Of a DNA stretch of 64,000 nucleotides, positions 29,942-40,780 are shown piece by piece. The DNA comes from Notolepis coatsorum. Taxonomy: Eukaryota > Chordata > Actinopteri > Aulopiformes > Paralepididae. The notes beneath the pieces were generated by a model. The model did not search any database. It worked only from the letters and a program-made list of their open reading frames with translations, and was not told the origin of the DNA. The position numbers and the translations under genes were made by a program. The stretch lies in the NCBI GenBank assembly GCA_963971535.1, contig OZ020591.1, forward strand, positions 19,857,790-19,921,789, in the 5' to 3' direction. Position 1 is the first letter of the stretch. Every line of letters begins with the position of its first letter.

Positions 29942-30136
29942 TTAATTAATAAATGAATAATTAGTGAGTGATCTCACGTTGAATAGACATAATTTCAAGC
30001 AGTTGAGTGGTGTGTATCTGGCTGCTTTAAGCAGAGGGGATAATACACTGTGATTGACAGCACGGGCATTGCGTGGGGGGCGTGGTTCAGTGGACCAGAA
30101 GAATAATAATAGTGGATAAAGAATGTTCAAGTTCAA
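29942..30136 (-). pseudogene. LINE D ORF N-terminus and start of endonuclease
   Basis: About 64 codons that close with LKLCLFNVRSLTN, the first conserved block of LINE apurinic-like endonucleases (the N of NVRSL is catalytic). The SINE interrupts just after it. The continuing residues beyond the SINE (VSDFIADRKLDLF, near 28770-28820) fit the same domain, so the two were contiguous before the SINE arrived. Confidence 0.7.
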
Positions 30137-30533
30137 GTTTCTTTATTAGTTGTCATACAGAAGTACAGAATACTTTTATACAAAATGCTTCTTTCTGTTA
30201 CGCTCCAGAGACTGTGCTAGACAAAAATATAAGTATAAAATAAAATAAGTATAGCAAGTATAAAATAGAAGTCACGTATGTAGACACAAGTGTTCAGTAT
30301 GTACATATGTACAATGTTCAATGCAGAGTAGAAGTAACTGAGTTACCATACAATATACTAATATACTATATAGTGCAAAGCAGAAATGGGATGAGGTACA
30401 ATTTAGGTACAATTTACAGTAAGGTGTACTGAGGTATGGGTTGTAGTGCAAATTCTTTGCCAATAAATATAAAGTGTGTTTAGGTGTTCTAAAGTGTGTA
30501 GAGTGGGTGCTGCAGTGAGTTGTTTGTTTAAAG

Positions 30534-31631
30534 CAGGGGTCTCAAACTCAATTTACCTGGGGGCCGCTGGAGGTAGAGTGGGTGAGACTGGGCTGCATCA
30601 AATATTCAAAAAAAAAGTACAACTGATCCAATCTTCTCAATCTTTAGCAATAACATTTCAGAACATGAACAGTTCTTCAGAACATGAATGGTTCTTCAGA
30701 ACATAGGCTTCTCAGTGGTGTCAGTGGACTCATCCACAGCTATGGAAATGCACTGTGCTGTACTGTTTTTTTTTATTCTATCACAAAGCTGTTTAATCAA
30801 ATCACTAGCCAGTATTTCAGTTATTCTGGTTGCTGTGCGAACTGAGGGGGATTTGCTTTTGTTTGCCTTCAAAAATGGTCTCCATCACTCAGTCATACAT
30901 TATTTTCAAATTGCCACCCTTCACAAGAGCTACCGTTTCTTGGCATATAGTCACATTGGTTTGGTGCTGGGACTCAGGATGAACGCATATTTTTCAGTCC
31001 ATTCACCTTTGAATTGCAGTCGACTTTTCTTTTACTGACCATCTTTGAAAATGCCATATTTTTCTGCTGGCTGCCTGCTGGCGAAACTAGGCTAGTAGCT
31101 ACATTTATCTCACAGAGATAAAACTGGGAGCGAGTTTACTGTAGATGCGCTGTCAACTCTGCTCTGACTGAAAGAGAGAGACTACTTGCATTCCGTGAAG
31201 ACCCGCCCTACTCCCCTACTCTGCATCTGATTCGCAGACTGTGGGTGAGGGGGGAAAACGCTGACGGGATGCTGAATGTGATTGGACCAGACCCGTACAC
31301 AGACACAGACAGTGTGGCAGTGCAGCCGGACATGCAGAGCACTGCTCGCAGTCAGAGGAGATAGCGAGGATGCATTTGCCTTCCACTTTACTTGATATCA
31401 CTCCGGAATCACATTTCAACCAAGTCACTAACATAATGTTGCTGTCATGAGCCTGCGCTATGGTAGCCTACAAGTGATCAAATAAATAAAACGTCCAACT
31501 CTCACGCAACGACTCGGCAAACAGTTGCGCGTGGGCCGCATTAACACTAAACTTTGATGTCAAGTAGGGGGCCGCAAAATATCATCCCTCGGGCCGCAAT
31601 TGGCCCGCGGGCTGCGAGTTTGAGACCCCTG
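30534..31631. mobile_element. hAT element (CAGGGGTCTCAAACTC)
   Basis: 1098 bp, from CAGGGGTCTCAAACTCAA to GAGTTTGAGACCCCTG, with an exact 8-bp duplication GTTTAAAG (30526-30533, 31632-31639). The right subterminal GGGCCGCAATTGGCCCGCGG is typical of this widespread hAT group. The interior has no intact transposase. Confidence 0.93.
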
Positions 31632-31697
31632 GTTTAAAGTGAGTGTGTGCGTGTGGATGTGTGTGCTGTGAGTGCATTTGATGGTTGTTGTATAGTG

Positions 31698-32132
31698 TTA
31701 TTGTTCGTTGAGCAACCTGATGGCCTGGGGATAGAAGTTTCTTCTGAGTCTTTCTGTGCTTGCCATGAGACTCCGGTATCGCTTGCCTGACCGCAGCAGT
31801 TCAAAGAGGCAGTTGTTTGGGTGGCTGGAGTCTTTGATAATTCTCTTAGCCTTACCCATGCACCGCTTGTTGTAAATGTTCTGGAGAGTGGGAAGCCCCC
31901 CTCCAATTGTGCGTTCGGCTGAACGGGCCACTCTCTGTAGTCTGCTACGGTCTTGTGCGGTGCTATTCCCAAACCAGGAGGTGACATTGCCAGTCAGGAT
32001 GCTCTCTATTGTACATGAGTAGAAGTTCTTAAGGATCTTCGGACTGACTTGGAACTTCCTTAGGCGCCTGAGGAAGTAGAGGCGTTGCCGTGCCTTCTTC
32101 ACAACACTGTCAATGTAATGTGTGTGGTCCAT
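31698..32132 (-). pseudogene. LINE E reverse transcriptase C-terminus
   Basis: A frame of 144 codons with the thumb/C-terminal text of a teleost CR1/L2/Rex-group LINE: VVKKARQRLYFLRRLRKF, ILKNFYSCTIESILTGNVTS, WFGNSTAQDRSRLQRVARSA, GLPTLQNIYNKRC, AKRIIKDSSHPNNCLFELL and GKRYRSLMASTERLRRNFYP. It is nearly full length for this region and ends at a stop shortly before the 3' UTR. The N-terminal part lies to the right in broken frames (for example FADDT-like sense near 32370-32400 cannot be read as one frame). It is non-functional alone. Confidence 0.85.
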
Positions 32133-32499
32133 GTCAAGTCTTCGGATATGTGGACTCTGAGGTACTTAAAACTGTTCACTCTCTCAACCGGTGCCCCGTC
32201 GATGCTGAGGGGGCTGTAGTCCCTGACCCCCGACCTCCTAAAGTCCACAATCATCTCCTTTGTTTTGCCGACGTTCAGGGAGAGGCTGTTCTCTTGACAC
32301 TATCCCGCTAGGACCTTGACCTCTTCCAGGTAGGCCCTCTCGTCGTTTGCAGAGATCAGGCCCACCACTACTGTGTCGTCAGCAAATTTGATGATTGTGT
32401 TGTTGTTCCGCTGTGCCACACAGTCGTATGTGTACAGGGAGTAGAGGAGTAATGTAGCCTTGTCACCCCGACAGCAAAGTGCCTGTTTTGGGGCAGTGT

Positions 32500-32700
32500 G
32501 GCTGAGCTGAAGAGATACAGTTATGTGGCCATTTCCAAACTTATAGCATCAACACAGGGGAAATCCGCACTAATGAAATGTTTAAATGCTTTAATGCAGC
32601 AGACAACAAACAAACATGTTTCAGCCCTCTGACCTTCGTCAGTGTTTACACTGGCTAGGTGGAAAATACACACATATATATGAGAGAGAGAGACAATCAT
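32500..32700 (-). mobile_element. Possible Penelope-like element 3' end
   Basis: The plus strand reads ACATGTTTCAGCCCTCTGAC, CTTCGTCAGTGTTTACACTG. The complement (CACTGACGAAGG...GCTGAAACATG) resembles the 3' untranslated end common in fish Penelope/Neptune elements. There is no coding sequence beside it, so this is tentative. Confidence 0.4.
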
Positions 32701-33844
32701 AGTCTCTCTCTCTGTGCAGCCTGGTCTTGCCTAAAATATGTAAATAAAGTACTTAATTGACCACGTATATATAATGCAATAATGGTATATATTATAATGT
32801 ACGTTATGTTAAAGGAACATGCCAACATTTTGGGAAATTAGCTTACCGTCTTCTCCAGAGAGAGACTAGAAGACATATAGACACGTTACCAAGAAGTGAA
32901 TTCACCTCTTGGTCAGGGTTTCCGTTGTCCGGTAATCTTTACCGGGGAAATCTGTTGAAGTCCGACATATTTAAATATCTCCGGTCATAATGTCCTGTGA
33001 AAATAATTCCCTCTAAGCACAATTTGAATTGTATTAAAATAGTTACATTTGTTTCATTGTTGCTTCACCAAGCAGGTCTAATAATGACAACGATGTGTGT
33101 TCTATTATGATATGTGTGTAGTGTTCTGATAACGACTATTGGTGAAGCGATGTCGAGATTAATTTGGGTTAGGCAGCGGGAGCTAGATTTGCGAGAAGCA
33201 TGCAACTGCAGAGCCTCAGAGCTGACAGTTGTGCCCCCGCACAGTGCAATACTCCAATTCAGCCATTGGCAATTCAGCTGTTGGGTGGGTGGCGCTGCTG
33301 AGCGGTCCCCAGACCGGACCTGAGAGTGCCACTGGCTCTGCGGCTCTGCAGTTGCATACTATTGGTATGTTCTTCGTTGGGAGGCGGAGATATAATAGTC
33401 ATCACGCAACGTTTTTATTTCACGATAATGTTGCCGTCTGTCTCTGCCAAATTTCTCAGTTCTTCGCTTGATATAATTAATACAAATGTCCAATATAACG
33501 GAATTCGTTAGCTCATAAAAATGTGATTATAACACACTGCTGTATTCAGGGGAGGAAACTAACTTTTTGGCTTACCAGCCAACTGGCGAGTATCTGATTT
33601 TTTTTACCAGCCAAACAGATTTTTTACCAGACAAAAAAAATCGCTAATTGTGATAATTACTTCTTTGTACGTCTTCGTCTAAATTGATTTTCAATCATAG
33701 TAAATTAATCACACTGTCTCTACTCTTCAAAATATTACATCATTAAATCACATATTAACATGAAAGAGGGAACTATTCTGGACTGGGTTGGGCTGAACTG
33801 GGCAGTGAAAGATGCTGGGTTGGGCTGGTCTAGGTTATACTGAA

Positions 33845-34010
33845 TGATGAATTGAAAATGAATTGAAAATGGGGGACCCTGGTGTAAACAAGACGAAAGT
33901 CTTTCTCTGGTCTGCATCCCCTTAACAATTGCATGCATTGAGCCGTACTGTACTGTACCCATTCTGCAATCTGTTAAATAAAGTTTTCATTCATTCATTC
34001 ATCACAGCTC
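33845..34010 (+). mobile_element. LINE family A 3' end, severely truncated
   Basis: Only the terminal module: AAAATGGGGGACCCTGGTGT, GTCTGCATCCCCTTAACAAT, then AATAAAGTTTTCATTCATTC. It is inserted in the hAT above. Confidence 0.85.
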
Positions 34011-34164
34011 AACTACTGGGAATGTGTGTCTGACTCTTAAGTGCAGGAAATATTCATCAGAAAGGGGGGACATGATGGAGGGAATGGAAAGAGCAGGTTT
34101 GACAGGGGCAGGGTTGAAGGGCATTGGAGTGTGGAGGAAGTGGACAAGGCATTAAGCAAACAGG

Positions 34165-34300
34165 ACTGAAATGGGGGACCCTGATGTAAACAAGACGAAA
34201 GTCCTTCTCTGGTCTGCATCCCCTTAACAATTGTGTGTATTGAGCTGTACTGTATTGTACCCATTCTGCAATCTGTTAATAAAGTTTTCAATCAATCAAT
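34165..34300 (+). mobile_element. LINE family A 3' end, second severely truncated copy
   Basis: The same terminal module (TGGGGGACCCTGATGTAAAC) ending AATAAAGTTTTCAATCAATC. It lies 155 bp from the previous copy in the same orientation and the same host element; either two insertions or a local duplication. Confidence 0.85.
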
Positions 34301-35351
34301 ACTGGGTTGGGCTGGTTTAGGTTGGACTGAGTTGGGCAGTGAAAGAACCAAGCATTTCACTGTAATGTAATAGCTAAATAAAACAACTTGAACTTGACTT
34401 GTTACATTTGCACTCTGGTTGTATGCCAAATGTATTCTGGTTGTACTGTACTTGTGCTGTAAGATGACAATACATTGGAACCGAATCGACAACGCTAGGG
34501 GTTCAGCAGGTGTATTCTGAATGCCAAGTATGACAACATCACCGTTGTGAAGGGCATATGGGCGAGTCACAGTGGTGATATGGGGGGAAACCCGGTAATA
34601 ATAAAATGTCACTCGGCTGCATTTAAGCAAAGCCGCTCAGTATAGTCGTCCACTATGTTGAATGCGCGTTATGGTAGCTTGTTACATGCTAGGTAGCTAG
34701 CCGGCTAATGTTGTTGACTTGTCATTCTCATCCGACTCGAAGGAGACGCGTCGCATGCTGTTGTTCGCCCCCATGTCAGACCGCACTGATATCCGAAAGC
34801 GACGACTCTACATGCAATTATTTTCATCCACTGGTGTGTTTTTGTCTAAATTTGTCTACGTTGTCAAGCCGGCTGCCGGTGGCAGGAGTCTGTAGGTCCG
34901 CGCGGCGCGCGCAGTGATCTGTCCACTTCCCCTAGATGGGCGGCATCTTCTAGAAAATGAGTGTTCATTGGAGGAGCTTAGAGCGCATCTGTACAACGAT
35001 GATGTTCATTGGTTATGGTCGGATTATTATGAGGCGCAAATGGGAGGAATCAAGGGGGGAGTCAGAGTTCGGCTTGTGCCAGTGAGCGAATCAGCAGATT
35101 GCAGAATGATTTTTTTGTTTTGTTTTGTAATTACTAGTACTCGCCAGACTGGCGAGTGCTCTTCATGAATTACTCGCCAAACGTAAAAAATACTCGCAAT
35201 TGGCGAGTAAAGTGGCCTAATTTCCTCCCCTGGCTGTATTTAATGTCGGGCCGACTGCCCAGACACCTATTTGATTTAAAGTCGGCAGCAGCACGGCGTC
35301 TCTGGACTTATTCTATTTGGAATATAATGACTGTATACGCAAAAGTATACA

Positions 35352-35590
35352 ATTGCAGCCAGAGCTGCCCTGAGGCAGACTCACGGAAGCGTGGCGAATA
35401 ATCATCGCCTACGGCCCCTCCGACCACCACCAACATTCATTCACATGCATACACATTCATACGAGGCAAGTAGGTTAAGTGTCTTGCCCAAGGACACAAC
35501 GGCAGTGGGATGGACATGGGCTTGAGCGGGACTCGAACCACCAACCCTTCGATCACTGTACGACCCGCTCTACCCCTGAGCCACGCCGCC
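35352..35590 (-). mobile_element. tRNA-derived SINE (V-SINE-like)
   Basis: The minus-strand head GGCGGCGTGGCTCAGGGGTA and box B GGTTCGAGTCCCGC are those of a tRNA-derived promoter. The conserved core TTGTGTCCTTGGGCAAGACA is followed by a tail with TCCGTGAGTCTGCCTCAGGG. This core is shared by V-SINE-type elements of fishes. The 5' end is at 35590. Confidence 0.88.
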
Positions 35591-36715
35591 ACTACAGACC
35601 AATTATCAGTGAATGTTCATGCATTTTTAAGAAGGGCAACTTCCACAAAAAAACAAAGAACTCACCAAAACATCTCAGTAGCACCTTATCTAAATTTTAT
35701 TTCCTATTTTGTTTATTCATCCCAGTATCTTTCTTTCTTATGTGTGGAATTCTACAAGGCATGTAGGTGTATATGTATTTGAGGATGATACCCTTCAAAC
35801 AGGCAATAGTGATGATATAATTTGGGCAGTGCTGAGCTGGGTTACTTTCCTCCAGTGTATTTGTCCCCCGGCCCCACCCAATGGCCCCATGCGCGCCCAC
35901 ACACACACACAAACACACACACACACACACACATTTACATTTAGTCATTTAGCTGACGCTTTTATCCAAAGCGACTTACAAGTTCTGTACGACAAGACAG
36001 CAAGAAGGGTACAACTCTATCAGCTGAGTAACTATGTTTATCAAAGTGTTGCGTGTTACAGTGTAGGTTAGTTTATTAGGAAAAGTGCATGACAGTAAGG
36101 TTAGTCACGGTTAGATTTTTTTTTTTTTTTTTTTTTATCATTTCAGATAATGGTTGAAGAAGTGAGTCTTTAGTCGACGGCGAAAGATTGGACGGGATTC
36201 GGCTGTCCTAACTGGGATGGGTAGTTCTCACACACACGCGCACACACACACAAATCGAAGTAAAAAAAAATCCTTTGAAAAAAAAATGTATCTTTTTATT
36301 TATTTTTTTTAACTTCGATTTTTTTTTTTATATTCGAAGCTTGTGCCATCGAACGAAGCTTCGAAGTATTTAAGACAGCCCTAGTCATTTGTGAAAAAGG
36401 AGCCCCAACCAAGTACTGAGTGAACATACATGAACATACTTTTCAGGAGGCCGACATTTCTATATACAAAAGAAAAATACATCTATTTTTTTTTATTGGT
36501 GATACAGAAGTTTGGGCTTTCATGAGCTGTAAGACATAATCATCAAAATTAAAACAAATAAGTTTCACTTTTTGAATTGAATTACTGAAATAAAATAACT
36601 TTTCCACGATATTCGAATTCATCGAGCTGCACCTGTATAACATAACGTACATTGTGTACCTTTTTTCCTTTTGTCGATTAAGTACTTTATTTACGTTTTC
36701 TGATGAGACCGTGTT
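35591..36715. other. Mixed repeats: (CA)n, teleost interspersed motif, hAT end
   Basis: (AC)n at 35899-35932; ACATTTAGTCATTTAGCTGA, CGCTTTTATCCAAAGCGACT at 35936-35978, a motif dispersed in fish genomes; poly(T) at 36115-36136. 36330-36386 (AACGAAGCTTCGAAGTATTTAAGACAGCCCTA) is the right end of the hAT family seen whole at 39171. No gene is seen. Confidence 0.55.
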
Positions 36716-36720
36716 GCTCT

Positions 36721-38540
36721 GTAAGAGTAAGCAGTCCCTGTCCCCTCCTTTACATCTCTCTCTGTAAGAGTAAGCAGTCCCTGTCCCCTCCTTTACATCT
36801 CTCTCTGTAAGAGTAAGCAGTCCCTGTCCCCTCCTTTACGTCTCTCTCTGTAAGAGTAAGCAGTCCCTGTCCCCTCCTTTACGTCTCTCTCTGTAAGAGT
36901 AAGCAGTCCCTGTCCCCTCCTCTACGTCTCTCTCTGTAAGAGTAAGCAGTCCCTGTCCCCTCCTTTACGTCTCTCTCTGTAATAGTAAGCAGTCTCTGTC
37001 CCCTCCTTTACGTCTCTCTGTAAGAGTAAGGAGTCCCTGTCCCCTCCTTTACGTCTCTGTAAGAGTAAGCAGTCCCTGTCCCCTCCTTTACGTCTCTCTC
37101 TGTAATAGTAAGCAGTCCCTGTCCCCTCCTTTACGTCTCTGTAAGAGTAAGCAGTCCCTGTCCCCTCCTTTACGTCTCTCTCTGTAATAGTAAGCAGTCC
37201 CTGTCCCCTCCTCTACGTCTCTCTCTGTAAGAGTAAGCAGTCCCTGTCCCCTCCTTTACGTCTCTGTAAGAGTAAGCAGTCCCTGTCCCCTCCTTTACGT
37301 CTCTCTCTGTAATAGCAAGCAGTCCCTGTCCCCTCCTTTACGTCTCTGTAAGAGTAAGCAGTCCCTGTCCCCTCCTTTACGTCTCTCTCTGTAAGAGTAA
37401 GCAGTCCCTGTCCCCTCCTCTACGTCTCTCTCTGTAAGAGTAAGCAGTCCCTGTCCCCTCCTTTACGTCTCTGTAAGAGTAAGCAGTCCCTGTCCCCTCC
37501 TTTACGTCTCTCTCTGTAATAGTAAGCAGTCCCTGTCCCCTCCTTTACGTCTCTCTGTAAGAGTAAGCAGTCCCTGTCCCCTCTTTTACGTCTCTGTAAG
37601 AGTAAGGAGTCCCTGTCCCCTCCTTTACGTCTCTGTAAGAGTAAGCAGTCCCTGTCCCCTCCTTTACGTCTCTCTCTGTAATAGTAAGCAGTCCCTGTTC
37701 CCTCCTTTTACGTCTCTCTCTGTAAGAGTAAGCAGTCCCTGTCCCCTCCTTTACATCTCTCTCTGTAAGAGTAAGCGGTCCCTGTCCCCTCCTTTACGTC
37801 TCTCTGTAAGAGTAAGCAGTCCCTGTCCCCTCCTTTACGTCTCTCTCTGTAAGAGTAAGCAGTCCCTGTCCCCTCCTTTACGTCTCTCTCTGTAAGAGTA
37901 AGCAGTCCCTGTCCCCTCCTTTACGTCTCTCTGTAAGCAGTCCCTGTCCCCTCCTCTACGTCTCTCTCTGTAAGAGTAAGCAGTCCCTGTCCCCTCCTTT
38001 ACGTCTCTGTAAGAGTAAGCAGTCCCTGTCCCCTCCTCTACGTCTCTCTCTGTAAGAGTAAGCAGTCCCTGTCCCCTCCTTTACGTCTCTCTCTGTAAGA
38101 GTAAGCAGTCCCTGTCCCCTCCTTTACGTCTCTGTAAGAGTAAGCAGTCCCTGTCCCCTCCTTTACGTCTCTCTGTAAGAGTAAGCTGTCCCTGTCCCCT
38201 CCTCTACGTCTCTCTCTGTAAGAGTAAGCAGTCCCTGTCCCCTCCTTTACGTCTCTCTGTAAGAGTAAGCAGTCCCTGTCCCCTCCTCTACGTCTCTCTC
38301 TGTAAGAGTAAGCAGCCTCTGTCCCCTCCTCTACGTCTCTCTCTGTAAGAGTAAGCAGTCCCTGTCCCCTCCTTTACGTCTCTCTCTGTAAGAGTAAGCA
38401 GTCCCTGTCCCCTCCTTTACGTCTCTCTGTAAGAGTAAGCAGTCCCTGTCCCCTCCTTTACGTCTCTCTGTAAGAGTAAGCAGTCCCTGTCCCCTCCTTT
38501 ACGTCTCTCTCTGTAAGAGTAAGCAGTCCCTGTCCCCTCT
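36721..38540. repeat. 1.8-kb minisatellite derived from Penelope endonuclease coding sequence
   Basis: About 44 copies of a unit of 35-43 bp: GTAAGAGTAAGCAGTCCCTG + TCCCCTCCTTTACGTCTCTC(TCT). Length differences come from the number of CT pairs before GTAAGAG. The minus strand of the unit translates as RGDRDCLLLQRET, and the last unit at the right is in frame with the GIY-YIG remnant at 38536-38714. Occasional variants (AATAGTAAG, CTCCTCTACG) recur at intervals, which suggests higher-order copying. Confidence 0.9.
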
Positions 38541-38740
38541 TTTCAAGCGATTCACTACCTCAATGCTCTGGAACCTCAGCCTACAAACCTCATGGCCTGC
38601 AGCAGTGAGATGCTTGGCTACAGGAGACTTTTCATCCTGATTTCCAATGTTGCTCTTATGTTCAGAGACTTGGGTCGTCAATTCTCTTGATTTTACCAAC
38701 AAAGCAGAATCCACATGAGTACTAAGAGGTGGATTAGGAG
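38505..38740 (-). pseudogene. Penelope-like element GIY-YIG endonuclease, C-terminal fragment
   Basis: The minus-strand frame reads LVKSRELTTQVSEHKSNIG, DEKSPVAKHLTAAGHEV, LRFQSIEVVNRLKRGDRDC and LLLQRET. This is the second half of a GIY-YIG nuclease domain as fused to Penelope-like retrotransposon RT (known pattern: R-x-x-EHK, SPVAxHF, GGDRD-x-LLQRE). The expected FWIYTL continuation is replaced by the minisatellite. The N-terminal GIY-YIG residues and the RT are absent to the right of 38740. Confidence 0.8.
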
Positions 38741-38779
38741 TAGTCTCCTTACCTCGAAATCCTCCCTTGCCTTTTCTTA

Positions 38780-39780
38780 ACTACATGTACAGTATTGGAG
38801 GTATACATGTAGTTGTGTGTACATGTACAGTATTGGAGGTGTACATGTAGTTGTGTGTACATGTACAATATTTGAGGTGTACATGTAGTTGTGTGTACAT
38901 GTAGTTGTGTGTGCATGTATTGTGTGTATTGGAGGTGTACATGTAGTTGTGTGTACATGTACAATATTTGAGGTGTACATGTAGTTGTGTGTACATGTAG
39001 TTGTGTGTAATGGAGGTGTACATGTAGTTGTGTGTACGTACAGCATTGGAGGTGTACATGTAGTTGTGTGTACGTACAGCATTGGAGGTGTAGTTGTGTG
39101 TACATGTACAGTATTGGAGGTGTACATGTAGTTGTGTGTACATGTGCAGTATTGGAGGTGTACATGTAGTTAGGGCTGTCTTAAATGCTTCGAAGCTTCG
39201 TTCGATGGGCATGGGATTCGAATATGAAAATAAAATTCGATTATATAAAAAAAGAAAAAAATCGCAAAATCAACTCTGCCTCTCTTTGTTAATTACAACA
39301 AGCAATGCTGTTTGTTATTTAAGATTAGGTCACACTGACAGATTTGTGTTCATTGTGCTGCTTTTATAAAGCCTCAAATGACGGCTTACAATATTTCATG
39401 AAAGCAAAGTGGTTAGTTTGTCTAAGATTTAAAAATGTTTAAACTTTACAGCACTGACAAAGTTGAACAAAGTGCTGTACAAGTCCCACAACACAATATA
39501 TATATATATATATATTTTTTTTTTATTAATTTTTCTTTTTTTTATCTCGAAGTTTGGAATTAAAATCGAATCTCGGCCCCGAAGCTTCGAATTCCAAAAA
39601 TAAATTTGAAGGTCAGCCCTACATGTAGTTGTGTGTACATGTACAGTATTGGAGGTGTACATGTAGTTGTGTGTACATACAGTATTGGAGGTGTACATGT
39701 AGTTGTGTGTACATGTACAGTATTGGAGGTGTACATGTAGTTGTGTGTACATGTACAGTATTGGAGGTGTACATGTACAC
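38780..39780. repeat. Minisatellite, about 37-bp unit, interrupted by a hAT
   Basis: Units of TGTACATGTAGTTGTGTGTA + CATGTACAGTATTGGAGG, with shortened variants lacking the CAGTATTGGAGG half. It is split by the hAT at 39171-39621. It gives rise to meaningless long frames of HNYMYTS type on the minus strand. TGTACATGTA is itself palindromic. Confidence 0.9.
39171..39621. mobile_element. hAT miniature element (TAGGGCTGTCTTAAATGCTTCGAAG)
   Basis: 451 bp, from TAGGGCTGTCTTAAATG to GAAGGTCAGCCCTA, with an exact 8-bp duplication CATGTAGT (39163-39170, 39622-39629), so it landed inside a minisatellite unit. Subterminal TTCGAAGCTTCG repeats. A partial relative in inverse orientation ends at 36386. 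Confidence 0.92.
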
Positions 39781-39789
39781 TTGTTATTT

Positions 39790-40780
39790 TATTGCCTTAT
39801 ATAATAAAAACTCCAAACCTTTGTCCAACATCTCATCAAGCAGAATCAGCAGGAACATTGTCCTTCTTCCTCTCCACCATGCACTGCTGCTGGGATGCTA
39901 GTGGAGGAGGATGCTTTATGACAACGTGGTAATGGATCAGACCACCTGTAGTCGATACTGATCACATGTAGCTAGTATCAGCTTGATAGTGGTATTGGGT
40001 ATAGGATCTGTGCATCCCTATATATTGGTTCAGCGTGTTGTTACTTTCCTGTTAACTCAATGGACGCCACAGGCCTGGAGCATCTTTGTTCCTACTGCGC
40101 CAACGCTCTAAGAGATGGGAATAAGTGGCAGTGTTTGCAGGGCTATATCTATATTCTATATTATAGCTATGGATACAATACTATGGCCCATTTGACATCA
40201 ACTATCTATCATTCAATATGTGAAACGTATTATACCGTGGTGAATATAAGTATAGTTTCAGAGCGATCCTGGCTAATCCCAGAAAACGGTGCTATGGAGC
40301 AATACGTGAATTTCACTAAAAGTGTTGCCGTTGCTCGCCTGGACACGCTACTATTTCCAAATCAAATCTATGTTATGTTTCATCATGAATGCATGAAAGG
40401 GGGGGGGGTAATTTTTTGATGCTTTGATCGTCACCAACGGCATACGTTGTGGAGTAACGTTATACATTGTTGTTGCGATCGATGTGAAATCATGGTTGGA
40501 TCAAAGCAGGATTGATGTCATATAGTCCTTACCTTCACTAGGAGGTACCCCAAAAAGAATATTCCGATTGTCTGATCGCGATTCCCAGTATTGGTGTCCA
40601 TCGTGTCGCCAACATAATCCACCACAACACATGCATCGGGGGCATTTGACGCTTCTCAATGCGAGATGGGCGAACCGCTCGACTCGCCTGAGGGCAATTC
40701 CATGAAAATGTCAACTTCACCATGAAACATTTTAAATAACATGATCATAACCAAACCAATTTAAAATGTATCATCAAGGT
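39790..40780. other. Unassigned; hAT right-end relic at 39960-40019
   Basis: 39960-40019 ends GGATCTGTGCATCCCTA, a decayed TAGGGATGCA-type hAT end. 40020-40780 has a 119-codon frame (40060-40419) with a CSYC...C pattern at its start but no recognised domain. The part 40530-40620 (ATAGTCCTTACC, GCGATTCCCAGTATTGG) resembles 5090-5165 inside the TTAA-type element, so it may be related DNA-transposon sequence. Confidence 0.4.

Larger units (their letters stand above)
28400..30136 (-). mobile_element. LINE family D endonuclease region, split by a SINE
   Basis: The two coding halves on the minus strand flank a SINE at 28848-29936: the N-terminal half (29942-30136) and the rest of the APE-type endonuclease (28407-28800). 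No RT follows to the left of 28400, so this is a fragment. It is adjacent on its right to another LINE (family E) 3' end in the same orientation. Confidence 0.75.
30126..32450 (-). mobile_element. LINE family E 3' end, split by a hAT element
   Basis: The minus-strand 3' UTR (30126-30533; its end reads on the plus strand GTTCAAGTTTCTTTATTAG, TTGTCATACAGAAGTACAGA) and the RT C-terminus (31698-32132), with further RT sequence in other frames to about 32450 (CATCATCTCCTTTGTTTTGC). A hAT at 30534-31631 interrupts the UTR. The UTR end recurs at 63715-63790. Confidence 0.8.
33547..35232. mobile_element. hAT element, CAGGGGAGGAAA family, copy 2
   Basis: 1686 bp, from CAGGGGAGGAAACTAAC to AATTTCCTCCCCTG, with an exact 8-bp duplication GCTGTATT (33539-33546, 35233-35240). 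It contains two plus-strand LINE A 3' ends. Its right half (34300-35232) is about 1 kb longer in unique content than copy 1 (9926-10824) and is shared with the truncated copy at 47500-48485. A short frame at 34708-34917 has no recognised domain. Confidence 0.92.
32914..35346. mobile_element. hAT element, CAGGGTTTCCGTT family, copy 2, interrupted and truncated
   Basis: It begins CAGGGTTTCCGTTGTCCGG, matching the complete copy at 5472. The body follows (TCTGTTGAAGTCCGACATAT) to 33546 and resumes at 35233 after a nested hAT (TAATGTCGGGCCGACTGCCC), ending near 35346, where a SINE abuts. The right terminus is lost. Confidence 0.85.

Noticed and set aside
36721-38540. CRISPR-like regular array
   Set aside because: The units are contiguous with no unique spacers, the genome is eukaryotic, and the unit is explained by Penelope coding sequence.
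38505-38740. Host GIY-YIG nuclease gene
   Set aside because: The sequence pattern and truncation match Penelope-like retroelements; no N-terminal domain or exon structure.
38749-39212. Frames of HNYMYTSN type on the minus strand
   Set aside because: An artefact of the TGTACATGTAGTTG minisatellite; no start context or conserved domain.
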